Positions 9,224 to 20,544 of a stretch of DNA of 64,000 nucleotides are shown in pieces. How positions within the stretch are numbered: position 1 is the stretch's first letter; each line of letters starts with the position of its first letter. The notes beneath the pieces were generated by a model. That model saw only the letters and a list, made by a program, of their open reading frames with translations, made no database searches and had not been told where the DNA came from. Location: assembly GCF_033473495.1 (NCBI RefSeq), contig NC_088938.1, positions 1,736,001-1,800,000 on the forward strand, in the 5' to 3' direction. This DNA comes from Cercospora beticola. Lineage: Eukaryota > Ascomycota > Dothideomycetes > Mycosphaerellales > Mycosphaerellaceae. The position numbers were made by a program, and so were the translations under genes.

Positions 9224-10717
9224 ATGCCAACCACGACCAAGTCACTCCGCATCGCATTGGAAAATGTTGACTTCCGCCTGCCAACACAGGTCACAGACGA
9301 CAACAGCGTCCTCGCACTCAAATCACTAGTCTTCGAGCCACTCATCACATGGCGCCCCCATGGCGAGTTCAAGCCAGGCCTCTTCGCGTCGTGGACAGCA
9401 TCACCCGATGCCCGAATCTGGAGCTTCCACATTCGTGACGGTACAACATACCACGATGGCGTGCCATGTACAGCAGAGAAAGTCGTAGAGTACATCAAGG
9501 GCTTACTTGATTCCACGGACTACTTTGGGATGAAATGGAGCTACGCCAGGTATTTCGCCACGACAACATTCTCCGCAGCAGACGAAAGGACAGTGCGAGT
9601 GGAAAGTACCGCGCCTTTTGGCGACTTGCCCCAGATCTTCAAGGATTTCTGGCCCTGTCGGATCAACGTTGATGGGAAGCCCATCCTTGGAACAGGACCA
9701 TATCGGGTAGCAGAATTCTCAAGGCAGAACGGACGAGGCCACGCCGTTCTCGAACTGATCGATGCATCTACCAAGACACATCTCCCCACAACGATCACGG
9801 CGATACATGAGCCCTCCGCTTCAAAGCGACTCGCGCTCCTGCGTGATGGCAGCGTTGATCTCGCCCTCAATCTCGAACGAATTTCCGATCGCAGCTTACT
9901 CGACTTCCAGCCACCGTTGCTCTGGGGCCGACAAACCAGCACGCTTTCCGTAATCTACTACCTCAACAACTTCACTGGTCTCTTCTCTCACCCCTCCGCT
10001 CGCTTGACGGCCAATCTCGCCATCTCCAAAACGGATTTGAACCAAGATGTCTACCATGGCCTTGCCACGGCCGCTGCGACAGCGGTGAGCCCCTTCCATC
10101 TCGGATTCCGCGAAGCAAACTTGTCCCCAATTCCCTACGACGCCGCACTCGCACGCTCTCTCCTATCATCACTCAAGCTTTCAGACCTACCTGAAGACCA
10201 GAAAGTGCCCACAAGCATTACCCTACGTACCCCAACTTATATGCCGGAACATGCGGAGAAGATATCCGCATTCATTGCCTCGTCGCTTGAGGCTGTAGGA
10301 TTTCCACCCATAGAAGTCAAAGTGGAGTACAATCGCCCTGAGTATGCGCGATCCATCGGATTGAACAAAGATCTTGGAGATCTGGCACTATTTGACTCAA
10401 CTCCGAATACGACGTTCCGGGTCTTGGATGACAAAGTGTCGCAGAGGAAGAGTGAAGAGAAGACGTGGTGGATGGGGTACCGTGATGAGGAGTTTGAGAG
10501 ACTTTTTGAAGATGCGAGGAACCTAGGAGTGGATGTGCAAATCGCTGATGACAAGGGTGAAAATGGTAAGGGGAGAGCGGATCTGTATGCGAAGTGTTTG
10601 AAAAGGCTACAGGATAATCCGCCGTGGGTATATGTAGCGCATCCGGATGTTGTATGGGCTGCGAGAGAAGGTGTCGATGTTGATATCGGGCCGACTGGTG
10701 TTCTCAAGATCAAGTAA
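9224..10717 (+). CDS. Family 5 extracellular solute-binding protein (peptide/nickel ABC-type), orphan
   Basis: A single-exon protein of 497 residues that matches the bacterial SBP_bac_5 family in length and layout. ALKSLVFEPLITW, GLFASWTASPDARIWSFHIR, DGTTYHDGVPCTAEKVVEYI and GTGPYRVAEF are the family's characteristic blocks in the normal order. In bacteria these proteins bind peptides, nickel complexes or similar ligands in the periplasm and feed an ABC importer. Here there is no lipoprotein or secretory signal and no ABC permease or ATPase nearby, so a cytosolic binding or sequestration role is more likely than import. An upstream in-frame ATG at 9113 would add 37 charged residues not expected for the family; 9224 starts directly before the first family block. 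Bacterial descent by transfer is a reasonable inference; similar proteins may be spread in ascomycetes. Confidence 0.82.
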   Translation: MPTTTKSLRIALENVDFRLPTQVTDDNSVLALKSLVFEPLITWRPHGEFKPGLFASWTASPDARIWSFHIRDGTTYHDGVPCTAEKVVEYIKGLLDSTDYFGMKWSYARYFATTTFSAADERTVRVESTAPFGDLPQIFKDFWPCRINVDGKPILGTGPYRVAEFSRQNGRGHAVLELIDASTKTHLPTTITAIHEPSASKRLALLRDGSVDLALNLERISDRSLLDFQPPLLWGRQTSTLSVIYYLNNFTGLFSHPSARLTANLAISKTDLNQDVYHGLATAAATAVSPFHLGFREANLSPIPYDAALARSLLSSLKLSDLPEDQKVPTSITLRTPTYMPEHAEKISAFIASSLEAVGFPPIEVKVEYNRPEYARSIGLNKDLGDLALFDSTPNTTFRVLDDKVSQRKSEEKTWWMGYRDEEFERLFEDARNLGVDVQIADDKGENGKGRADLYAKCLKRLQDNPPWVYVAHPDVVWAAREGVDVDIGPTGVLKIK

Positions 10718-11125
10718 AGTGAAATATCAAGTTGCAAGTAAGTACACGGTAGGACAGCTGGAGGAGTACAGTAGAGGAGTGCACAGGCCGCCAAGATTGG
10801 ACAAGGAGCGGAAGAGTGGAGCCGTGTGGGGGAGAAGTGAAACTCCTCCATCTTGAGACTTTCTCTGGAATGTCGTCGCGTTGCTCACCATAACAGCCAT
10901 CGATTTGAGATCTATCGACAATGACCCTTCCGCGTAGGCTCGTTCGATGTACTGCCGACGCAATGTTCGCCTGGCCCGCCTGAGAGCCAATCGTGTCCCG
11001 CGCGAATGACATCGGCTGTCCAATGGCACAGATGACATCACCCGGATGAATGAAGCAGCTGAGGTTGATGGGGAAGGTAAAATGGAGCGGCAAAGACGAT
11101 GCGGCGGCAGCTGCGATTTCAAACA
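10718..11125. other. Intergenic region
   Basis: About 400 bp between two genes on the plus strand. No coding support on either strand. It should contain the terminator of the solute-binding protein gene and the promoter of the reductase gene. Confidence 0.45.
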
Positions 11126-12250
11126 ATGCTCCGCCGTTATCTCCTAAGACCGTTTACAAAAGCTCCTACATTTCCCACCCCACTCACGTCAGCTCAACGA
11201 TACAATTTCCACACCACACCACACGCAGATATGAGAGTCCTACTTACCGGAGGCAGCGGCTTCATTGCCGCCCACGTTCTCGATCACCTCCTCGAACGCG
11301 GCCACTCCGTCGTCACCACCGTCCGCTCGCAGCAAAAAGCAGACAAGATCAAGGAAGCACATCCCAAGTATGGCAAGGACAAGCTCGATTTCGCACTCGT
11401 CGAAGACATTGCACAAGAGGGAGCCTTTGACAAGGCCGTCGTGTCAGAGCCGCCATTTGAGGCAGTCATCCATACAGCCAGTCCCTTCCACTTCAATGTC
11501 ACCGATGTGCAGAAAGAGTTGCTCGATCCTGCAGTGATTGGCACAACAGGGATCTTGAAGAGCATCAAGAAGAGTGCACCGAGCGTCAAGCGTGTGGTCA
11601 TCACCAGCTCCTTCGCCTCCATTATTGACCCTCAGAAGGGTGCACGGCCAGGACACACATACAGCGAGAAGGACTGGAATCCCATCACGCAACAAGAGGC
11701 GGTCGAGAACCCAGCTGCGGGCTATCGTGCCTCCAAGACCTTCGCTGAGAAGGCAGCCTGGGACTTTGTCGAGAAAGAGAAGCCAAATTTTACCCTCTCG
11801 ACCATGTGTCCACCTCTGGTCCTGGGCCCAATCGTGCACTACCTCAACTCGCTTGACGCCCTCAACACATCAAACCAGCGAATCCGCGATTGCATGCTCG
11901 GCAAGTGGAAAGATGAGATTCCTGCAACGGGAATCTTCATCTGGGTGGACGTGAGAGACCTCGCACTCAGCCACGTGCTCGCAGCAGAGAAGGCAGAGGC
12001 AGCCAATAAGCGATTCTTCATCACGAGCGGACACTTCTGCAATAAGAGGATCGCGGAAGTACTCGCGAAAAAATATCCCCAGTTCAAGGATCAGCCGACC
12101 GAGAAGACGCCCGGTGGTGGAATGCCGGAGGAAGGCATTTATGACATTGACACGAGCAATGTGGACACTGTGCTTAAGGGCTGGAAGCAGGTCGATTTTG
12201 ATCAGAGTATCACGGATACCGTGAAGAGCTTGCAGGCTGTTGGTGGTTAG
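11126..12250 (+). CDS. NADPH-dependent reductase, Gre2/dihydroflavonol-reductase-like (extended SDR)
   Basis: A single-exon extended SDR. The core begins with MRVLLTGGSGFIAAHV (ATG at 11231), with the nucleotide-binding TGGSGFIA motif, catalytic Tyr and Lys in GYRASK (Tyr165 and Lys169 counted from 11231), and SPFHF plus VVITSSFASI as in methylglyoxal/aldehyde reductases of the Gre2 group. From 11231 the protein has 339 residues, the usual family length. The frame is open upstream through ATGs at 11126 and 11099. The extension from 11126 is rich in Arg, Thr and Pro and lacks acidic residues, like a mitochondrial presequence, so two starts could give two locations. The chosen coordinates include this extension. 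The 3' end converges on the cystathionine synthase gene with 115 bp between. Substrate unknown, likely a carbonyl compound. Confidence 0.82.
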   Translation: MLRRYLLRPFTKAPTFPTPLTSAQRYNFHTTPHADMRVLLTGGSGFIAAHVLDHLLERGHSVVTTVRSQQKADKIKEAHPKYGKDKLDFALVEDIAQEGAFDKAVVSEPPFEAVIHTASPFHFNVTDVQKELLDPAVIGTTGILKSIKKSAPSVKRVVITSSFASIIDPQKGARPGHTYSEKDWNPITQQEAVENPAAGYRASKTFAEKAAWDFVEKEKPNFTLSTMCPPLVLGPIVHYLNSLDALNTSNQRIRDCMLGKWKDEIPATGIFIWVDVRDLALSHVLAAEKAEAANKRFFITSGHFCNKRIAEVLAKKYPQFKDQPTEKTPGGGMPEEGIYDIDTSNVDTVLKGWKQVDFDQSITDTVKSLQAVGG

Positions 12251-12365
12251 CTGAAATAGATGGTATACATGTAGCCTTCTGTATCATTATGACCTTATCC
12301 GGCCTCATGCGTGGCTGCGTTGAATCCTGGAGGTAGCTATCAAGCTCAAAGACGTGGCGCGCTCT

Positions 12366-14100
12366 CTACGACGCTTCTTCCGTCGCAGCAAGAGCCTTTC
12401 TCACACGGGCTAGGAGGTCTTCCGAATCCTCGATTCCTACACTGATCCTCACCAGGTACTCAATAACACCATACTTGGCCGCCCACTCAAGCTCCCTGGC
12501 ATGCGCGAGCAGAGTGTAAGCGCAAGACAGGGTGAAGTTCGTGCCCAGAGACGGGCCCTTGGCTACTTCTAACGCATCGTAGAATGCCATCGCAGATGCA
12601 GGTTTATCGAAGACGATCGAGAGCAGAAATCCGTAGCCGCCTCCTTCCCTCCGGTGACGGTCGTAGTATGGTTGAGACGGACTGCCCTTGGGATAATACA
12701 CCTGTTCCACTTTTGGATGCTTCTCCAACAGCTCAACGACAAGCTCGGAATTAGCGTTGGCTTTTTCAACTCTTTCGGCAAAGTCCACACTGTTGCGCTC
12801 CATGATCACTGCATCAGGCGGGAAATACGTGTCAAGGTACACCGCGTCCAACGTCGTTTTGAACTGGGAGTAGTACTTGGACTTTGGATTCAGAGCGAGA
12901 CTCCCGCCCATTGCATTGCAGGCGCCACTGAACATTTTCGTTAAGCTGGTGCACACGATGTCTGTATGAGCGATCAGATCGAGATTTACAGCAGTGCCAA
13001 CGGTGTCATCCAAGACGACTGCGAACCCATACTCGCGCGATAACTTCCAGATTCTGATCAGATCCGGTGATGCCAGTAATGGGTTGCCTGGGAATTCGAG
13101 GTACAGTGCCTCGTACCGCATTGGATCTGCCTCGAGGTCCGCTTCGAGTTGGTCCAGGTCAGCGTCCGAGGCGTTGTAAAGTGTGCACTGGAAACCATGG
13201 ACTTTGGACAAGACCTTGAAGGTGTCGACGTACAAGAACCTGGGACATGGCTCAGTTCACTTGGCAGCATATGCGCCAAAGATTGCAGAACTCACCCAAA
13301 CACGGCCACACCGGGCCTTTGCTCTCGATTTCCAGACACGAGATTTGCAGAATAAGCAATGGCCGACATACCGGTATGAAACAGCCAGACATCATTACTA
13401 TAGACTGTTTGCTTCTCAGAACAGACTAGATCAGCTATGCGTGTGCGGAGCTTGGTCTTTGCTTTCACTGTCGCCATCGTTATTGGCATGTCGACATCAG
13501 GCTTGTGGCTGGCTTTTGTCCATATTGCAGTGGAAAACCAATGTGAAGCACATCGGCTGGAAATTCCATAGCCGGTATGTTGCCACAGTGCTTTGGGCTC
13601 TCCTTGTGAGGAAGATCCCCTGAAGATTATTGCGAATATCTCGGAAGTGCCGTCTCCACCTCCTCCAGCATAGGATTCGAGTGGGTTTATATCACCAGAG
13701 AAGTTGATCACAAAGGCACCGAGAGTATCATCTTTGGTTGTCTTCTGGAGATGTTCCAGACATACCATCGCCATGGCTTTTCCGGGGACAAGTAAAGCAT
13801 CGAGATCGTCAATGTTCTCGACATTTGCTAGGACGTTCGCGAATTCAGATTTCGAGATGTGCCTCACGACTTGCTGGGCCAAGACGCGGACTATTCGTGG
13901 CACAAAGAACCTTGGGTAGCCAGTGTTGAGTTTCTCCAAGACTTTCTCATCGCGGTATGCCCAGCCCACGGTATCTTGCCATAGTGGGAGTGATACGCTT
14001 ACTCCCTATGATCCTGAACTCAGCACCAGTTTGTAAGAGAAGTGAGCGTTCTTACGTGTGGATCGCCGGGAGGAAGAGAGCTTCCTAACTCTATCTGCAT
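12366..14100 (-). CDS. Cystathionine gamma-synthase (PLP-dependent transsulfuration enzyme)
   Basis: Joins O-acyl-homoserine and cysteine to give cystathionine in the route to methionine. Three exons on the minus strand, 14100-14056, 14005-13296 and 13239-12366, give 542 residues with all junctions in phase. The start MQIELGSSLPPGDPHGVSVS and the next TGYPRFFV block are typical of fungal members. The PLP-binding lysine lies in CTSLTKMFSGACNAMGG. FHTGMSAI and the C-terminal YLVRISVGIEDSEDLL motif (subunit fold of the Cys/Met metabolism PLP family) are present. The protein is longer than bacterial cystathionine synthases, as expected for the fungal Str2/met-7 type. Assignment to cystathionine gamma-synthase rather than a related lyase rests on this fungal length and start and is fairly secure. 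Confidence 0.85.
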
Positions 14101-15025
14101 TGTGCTATACTCTCCGCTCTAGTATCCTTGGTGAAGCGTTCATGGGACAAAGGATTGAAGGAAGCAATCTCTCCGCAAGGTCTAGAACGACCAAAGGATG
14201 GCCACATGGTTGTAACATGGAGGTGACTTTCACCACTTGATCGGATCTCCGGGCGACTGTGTTTCCTAGCTGCAGTACCGAGAGGTGGCATGACGTGGAA
14301 GGCACAAACTGTGAGACGATTAGCAATGGTGCTACTGCAGGCGCGAGAAGCATCTTCTCATAGGCGGTGATCTAAGGAAGTTTGACAATTAATCCTTACT
14401 TATGGTCTTCAGCGAGCTCGAGGAGCAAACAAAAACTATTAGCTCCAATGCTCTGTTGTATCGTACCTCCTACATCCTACCACATAGAGTACCTATTCGA
14501 CTTGTGTCTTTGTGAATATCCAGACCTCTTGGCGGTGTACATCAATTGGCAAAAGAGTGGGCTAATGCAACATTCGGAACCGGAAGCAGGGAGCTACTGC
14601 CGGAGCTACCAAACAAGCAATTGAAGATCACCTTTTTGTGTTTACCTAAATTGGTGTGTTATTTGGCAGCACATACAATCCGGTTCGCTGATAGGTCGAC
14701 TGTATTGTCATAACTTGCTGAGCAAAGGGTGTTTCGTTCGCTGTGGCGTGGTCGGAGGTATTGGGACTTTATCTATATTTTGCCCTGTACTCAGTGTACG
14801 CACTTTGAGTGCAAGCTTGCTTACTTTCCCTGAGAACGCTTAGCCAGACAAGAGTACTTCTGTTGAGCTTTTCATGCGGATGTCAGTACGGCGAAGCTGA
14901 AACGGCAGAATTGACAAGAGAGAACATGAAGTTGATCATGAATGCCAGCTCGAGCGAATGAGCGAGCGAGGCAATGTATTTCGTTTCATACACAAATGCA
15001 TCTGTCAACCATTACGGCCCATCCA
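14101..15025. other. Intergenic region, about 0.9 kb
   Basis: It lies upstream of the cystathionine synthase gene and downstream of the sugar porter gene, both on the minus strand. Only short overlapping frames are seen; none is supported. The part nearest 14101 should hold the cystathionine synthase promoter. Confidence 0.45.
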
Positions 15026-16904
15026 TCAAGACTTCTCAACGTGAGCGACAGTGATGTCAGCACCCTTCTGCGACGAAGTCGAGTTGATGCGGTTGCCCTC
15101 TTGCGACTCCTCATCGATAGCCTTTCCAACGTCGACCTTGCCAAACAGGTCGTCCATCTTCTCCAATGAGATACCCTTGGTTTCTGGGATGAAGAACCAC
15201 GTGAAAACGAACATGGTGAAACAGAAAGATCCGTAGATGAAGTATGCTCCATATCCACCTTTGCCGACAGTGGCGATCATGTTTGGTGTAGCACGGGCAA
15301 CGACGAAGTTGAAGAGCCATTGGGTCGCAGCTGCGATGGAGACGTTAAGAGCTCGGAGTCTGGCGGTTGGGATTTCAGAAACGTAGATCCAGCAGACTGG
15401 TCCCCAACCGAATTGGAAGAAGACGGCGAAGAGGTAGATGGCGACAATGGCGACGTAACCTGCTGGAGGGACTGGAACACCCTTCTGTGGGGGCTCGACG
15501 CGCACGTAGATGCCGATGTAGTACATGCAGAGCCCTTGGGCGATGGAAGTCCAGAGCAAACTCTTGCGACGACCGAGAGAGTCGGCTGCGAGGAGGAGGA
15601 AGAGCGCGCATCCGACCATCTTCAAGACACCGTAGATACCAGTTGCGAAGAGCGAGGATTCGGTACCGGTCAAGCCCAAGTTGGAGAAGATCTGAGGAGC
15701 GTAGTAGTTGATGGCGTTGGTTCCTATGCAGCTGTTAGCAGCCTGCTCATTTCGATGAAGCACGCGGACTTGACCTACCAGTCATCTGTTGGCATATCAT
15801 CAATCCAATACTGATGAGAGTTCGCTTCCTGTTGCCTGGAATGGTGAACATTTCCTTCAAGAGATCCAGGGCACCAGAGCCAGCGATCAGTCGTCTCTCG
15901 TACGCAAGTTGGTCAGACATCTCTTGGAGCTCCTCCTGGACGTATGGGTGGGTTGCTGGGAGGTTTCGAATGCGGGAGAGAACCTTTGAGGCATCGTCCC
16001 AGCGGTCCTTGCGTGCGAGCCATCGGGGCGTCTCGGAGCTGATGAACATGCCGAAGAAGAGGATAACAGCAGGAAGAGCCTGGAGAGCAAGCGGCACCAC
16101 GTACTGAATCGTGCCGGAGGAGTGAAGCAGAGATCCGTAGTTGATCCAGAAGGCAATGCAGACTAGTGGTGTCAGTACGTTTCCAGATGTCCGTATGAGG
16201 CCGGACTACTCACCTCCAGTGACAATGAAGAACTGGTACATGCCCGTCAAGGCACCTCTGATGGCTCGCGGCGCGTTCTCAGATGTATAAAGAGGTGTGA
16301 TCATACTGGCAGCTCCAACACCGACACCTGCGATGAAACGTCCAATGTACATGACTGGGAAGTGTCCGGCTGCGGCTGCTTGCATGACGGATCCGACAAT
16401 GGCGAAGAAAGCAGCGATCATCATGGCGATACGTCGGCCAAGCCTATCAGCAGCCCATCCTGCAACGAGAGCGCCGGCGAAGCAACCTGCTTGCAGTGTG
16501 GAGACGATGTTTGCTTCGAGGTTGGCGGAAAGGGTGGGGTTCTCGGACGCCAAAGGCAAGCCGTACTTTTGTCGGAATGGGTCGAGCTTCAGGACACCAC
16601 CTGAACAAAATCAGTCAGCGCCTGTGGGAGGAGGTTGTTCAGAGATTGTTCGAATACGTACCGATGATACCAGTGTCCATTCCGAACAAGAAACCACCAA
16701 AGCATGCCTGCCGTATGTCAGTCGCCGCAACGGATCTGCTCGTAGACAAATCAACTCACACTTGCGCACACCACGAACACCCTCCAGTTGTAAATCTCCT
16801 TTGGGTCATTCTTCATCGACTCATTGCGACTATCACAAACATTAGCTCAATGTACCACATAGTCTGGAACAGTATCCTCACATAATCTTCTCGAGGATAC
16901 CCAT
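15026..16904 (-). CDS. MFS sugar porter (hexose/quinate-type transporter)
   Basis: Six exons on the minus strand: 16904-16882, 16829-16760, 16707-16662, 16600-16214, 16162-15779 and 15723-15026, total 535 residues, all in phase with GT-AG introns. Sugar porter signatures are all present: [17 protein letters not shown] at helix 1, [37 protein letters not shown] in the central loop, [11 protein letters not shown] at helix 7, and [15 protein letters not shown] after helix 12. The first exon encodes only seven complete codons, MGILEKI, and would be missed without the reading-frame match. The C-terminal tail is hydrophilic and Ser-rich. Glucose, other hexoses or quinate are all possible substrates. 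The P450 gene lies upstream on the same strand. Confidence 0.9.
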
Positions 16905-17721
16905 GGTGGCGGTAGTCGCTCAGTATCAGAGTGAGTGTAACAGATACTCTCAAGCCCTCGAATGGAGCGAGACACTTGTGATGAAGATCCTTGAAGACAA
17001 AGAGCGGAGAGCTGGAGCTGCAAGATGTGAGCAGGTGAGCAGGCAGTTCTTTATCTACAAAGAGCTCTCTTACCACAAAGGCGGAAGATATCCCCCTGCC
17101 CTTGGCGGCGTTGGCCGGTGCAGTGAAGTCCGAATAGCCAAAGAGGCAATAGACGAGTGGCGTCAAACGCACTAGTCTGCCTGTTTCCGGCTCGCGTGCT
17201 GCGTCGAACACCGTCTAGACAGGATCTCACATGGGGAGGAGAAGCTTGTCTTGCATGCGAGCCAGTATGGACCAAGTTGTCGTGCCGAAGTGCAATGTGT
17301 TGCAGGTTGAGCACCTTAGCGATTCACGCGGAGTAGCCCCATCCGCGCTACGCCAGGATCAAAGGAACGATTGGGTGGCGCTTTGGGGGTCACTGTCCAA
17401 GGCCTGTCCAAGCGCTGAGGCGCACACCGTAGGACGCTTCCCCGCAATCTCAGTTCCGTGTGGAGGTGCGTGGAGGTGAGGGCTGGGGTACAGCCAAAGG
17501 ATGCTATCATGTGCTCTGTGCCAAGCGAGATTTTCCATCAATGAAACGCCTGCACGCATCCGTGCACGAGACATGTTGACCCCCATACCTGTTGTCGCGT
17601 GGCGGGCACGAGGTGAACAATGTCCAGATCTAGATGCACGTGGATCGTGGAGGGCGCATCTGTCTATCTTATCTGTTTGTACTCATACAGCGTGTAGTGA
17701 ATAACCAATCGCACATGAAAT
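16905..17721. other. Intergenic region
   Basis: About 800 bp between the sugar porter start and the P450 3' end, both on the minus strand. No supported gene. It likely carries the sugar porter promoter. Confidence 0.45.
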
Positions 17722-19350
17722 CTATGCCTTGCATGGTGTTAGTCGGACCATGAGCGGCTTCTTTTCCCACATGATGTACGTCTTTTGGTCGGCCCATCGC
17801 TTGCTCTCTTCGCACAGTGTCAAGTCAAAGTTGTAGAGCGTCTTGGTCAGTATCAATCGCATTTCGTGGTATCTGCTCAAGTGGTCAGTGATCTCCGTCT
17901 TCGTCACCCAGCAGAGGTTCGCCAAACTCACGCCATATTCTTGCCCAAGCAATTCCGCGGACCAGTAGAGAACGGCTGGAGCGCATGTTTTTTGTCCTCG
18001 GAATATTTTGCTCCCTCTGGATCGTTTGGTAGCCATCGCTCTGGCACGAATAGCTCAGGGTCACGGAAGTTGTTTCGATTGTTGAAAACAGCCACGTTCG
18101 ATACGCGGACTTTGCTCTACACCTCGTTAGCTCGATCGACGTCCCGTACCTGCAGAAGGATCACATACTCCAGGTGGAACCTCATGGCCATCCACAACCA
18201 CAGGTGCTCCCGGTAAGGCGACACGTGGCAGACCCTGCGGCACAGGAGAATACATACGCAGCCCTTCCTCCAGACAAGCATGAAGATACTCCAACGCCTG
18301 CAGTCTTTCCACTGTGATCTCTTCCTCGCTCGCGAAAGCGCTGCGGATCTCCTGGACCAATCTCTGCATCTTCGATGGGTTCGTCAAGAGTCGGAAAGTC
18401 ACACCACTCAGCAGCGTTGCCGTGGTTTCTGTCCCAGCGATCATGAAAATTTCTGCATTCGCATACATTTCCTTCTTCGACAAACCACGACCTTCCTCCT
18501 TGCCGAGAACGAGTCCCCAAATATCTGGTCTGGCATCTTGCTTCTCAAGTCGTCGTTCCACGCGCACACGTGAGAAGTCTGCATGCAATTGCATCTGCTC
18601 CTTGATAGAGTTTGGCATGCAGTACTTCAGTAGAAACTCGTCCAAGGATGGCGCGAGCATTCTCATCGAATGTAGGATTACACCGAAATGCAACCCGCCA
18701 AAGATGGCAGCCACCCAAGGGTGATAGTCGGAGTTGTCCAACATACCCAGCGGCTCTCCGAATGTCAAGTCGCCCATGATGTCGAAGGTGGTGCAATTGT
18801 ATAGTTTCACCATGTCGTATTTCTTGCTGGGATCTTGGCGTATCTTGCTGATCATTTTGTCAATGTGAGTGAGGAAAAGTGGTTCCTGGAGTTTTAACGA
18901 TCGATCGGAAAAGGCGTGACTGAAGATCTTTCTCATCCGCGCATGATTGGCGTCGTCGGAGTTGACGATATCGCGTGTGGTCGTTCCCGGATTGGTGTAG
19001 AAGTCTTCGTCCTTTTGAAGAGACCCGTAGCCGGCCTTTTTGAACCCATACACATCTTTGTATGAGTCGGCGCTAGAAAAGGACAACTCATTCGGGGCCA
19101 CGCGGACGACCTCCCCATATTCATCGTGGAGTTTGGTGATCCAAGCGACGAGGTCGCCTTTGAAGTTTTGGCGAACATAAGGTATCGAACTGGCCTTGCA
19201 GGCGACTGGGCCTGGAAACTTCGAGAGTGGGTGGAAGAACAGATTGTAGATGTATCCAAGGAGTGAATATGCGATTAGCAGTACGCACAATGCAAGCACC
19301 GCGCCGCTGATGCTCGTTGGCACCAATCGTATTGTATGGTTGTCAGTCAT
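17722..19350 (-). CDS. Cytochrome P450 monooxygenase, CYP65-like
   Basis: A haem-thiolate monooxygenase anchored in the ER membrane. Three exons, 19350-18169, 18116-17932 and 17872-17722, give 505 residues. A hydrophobic anchor spans about residues 14-34, followed by FFHPLSKFPGP, the proline hinge. The I-helix has AGTETTATLLSG (oxygen activation), the K-helix has EEGLRM (ExxR), PERW is present, and the haem loop is FSTGPRNCLGKNMA with ligand Cys450. Overall resemblance is to the isotrichodermin 15-hydroxylase (CYP65) type found in secondary metabolism and xenobiotic oxidation. No polyketide, peptide or terpene synthase is near, so a biosynthetic cluster is not supported. The substrate is unknown. 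Confidence 0.9.
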
Positions 19351-20544
19351 ATTTTGTGTAGAATGATCTTACTCGTGAGCAGCAAGACAGGTCGACTTAG
19401 CTTATTATAATAACTACGTGACCTGGGCATAAGAGTGCGCATACGCCACTACCGGCAGATCTTGAACTTGGCATAGGAAGTTTAGGGCCAGGCCTACCAC
19501 AGGGGCAATGGATTATACCAGTCGACCAGTTTCACCGGCACTGTGAGGTTCCGATGCCTGTGGACAAGCAGAAATGGACGACAGCATATGCACGCAACAC
19601 ACTTTCGGGACCATCGCGAGGAGAGTTGTACAGCTGCTTCTTCGATTTACCGGACACACATGACGATGTTCCGCGTCTGATGGGCCTGTTTCAGCTTAGC
19701 AAGTGCGAGCTTAGCAGCTGCGACCTCGTAACAAATGCGAGCTCTGCTGACTCGCCCAGAAACCACAGATGTTGTCTGGCGAAAGTGCGGGTAACTTGTT
19801 TTTGGTAGCATTCTCATCCAATGCCTTTGCGGCTCCGGTGGCTCATCACAGGCAGCAGCTTGGCAGTGTGCTTCACGATGTATACGACGAGAGGTCATCT
19901 CCGCGTCGAGTGCACAACGGAGACGGAGCAGGAATTGGAGACCGCTCCTCTCGCTGGGATCTGTGGCACTTGATGAGCACTCACATCTTGAGCAATGCCG
20001 AATAATGTGACCAGTCCCATCTGCGTCACACGGCTGTGTCTCCTACAGTCCTGCGGAAACGAAGCAGTTGTCTATCTCTTGCAGATGCATGCAGGTGCTT
20101 GCTGCGACTTGCTCTGTTTGTCGGGCGACTCGGCGACAGGCATCTCTTTTGCAGTATTCCTGCTAGGGAACGACAGGGCTTCGGCGGCGCGAGTCTCACG
20201 CCTGTCGCCATTCGATTGCACCACCTCGGACGGTGGTCGCTTCCACCCTCGTCGGCAACATGTAATGTCGAAGACAAGAACATCCGCTTCGCTATGGTAC
20301 CGTCATCACACTCATCAGAATATCATGAACGCGACGGGCCCGCGAAGAGTCAGCAAACATGTGAGAGTTGGCCGAGGCCCGCCAACTGGAGAGCGAGCTC
20401 CTCACGTAGCCGAGGCCGTGGCTGTTACACGACTGTCAATAACAGAGACCTCAGCTGTCAGCAATCCATCTCCATTCGACTCTGTAGACTAGTAGTCATC
20501 CAGTCTTGACGTTTGCTCGCTTGCCCAAATACTGAATCATCGAC
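19351..20544. promoter_or_regulatory. Divergent intergenic region between P450 and thiolase genes
   Basis: About 1.2 kb separates two outward-facing genes. A TATAATAA string on the minus strand (near 19404-19411) sits 54-61 bp upstream of the P450 start. Several short frames on both strands overlap and have no domain. No gene is supported. Confidence 0.4.
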
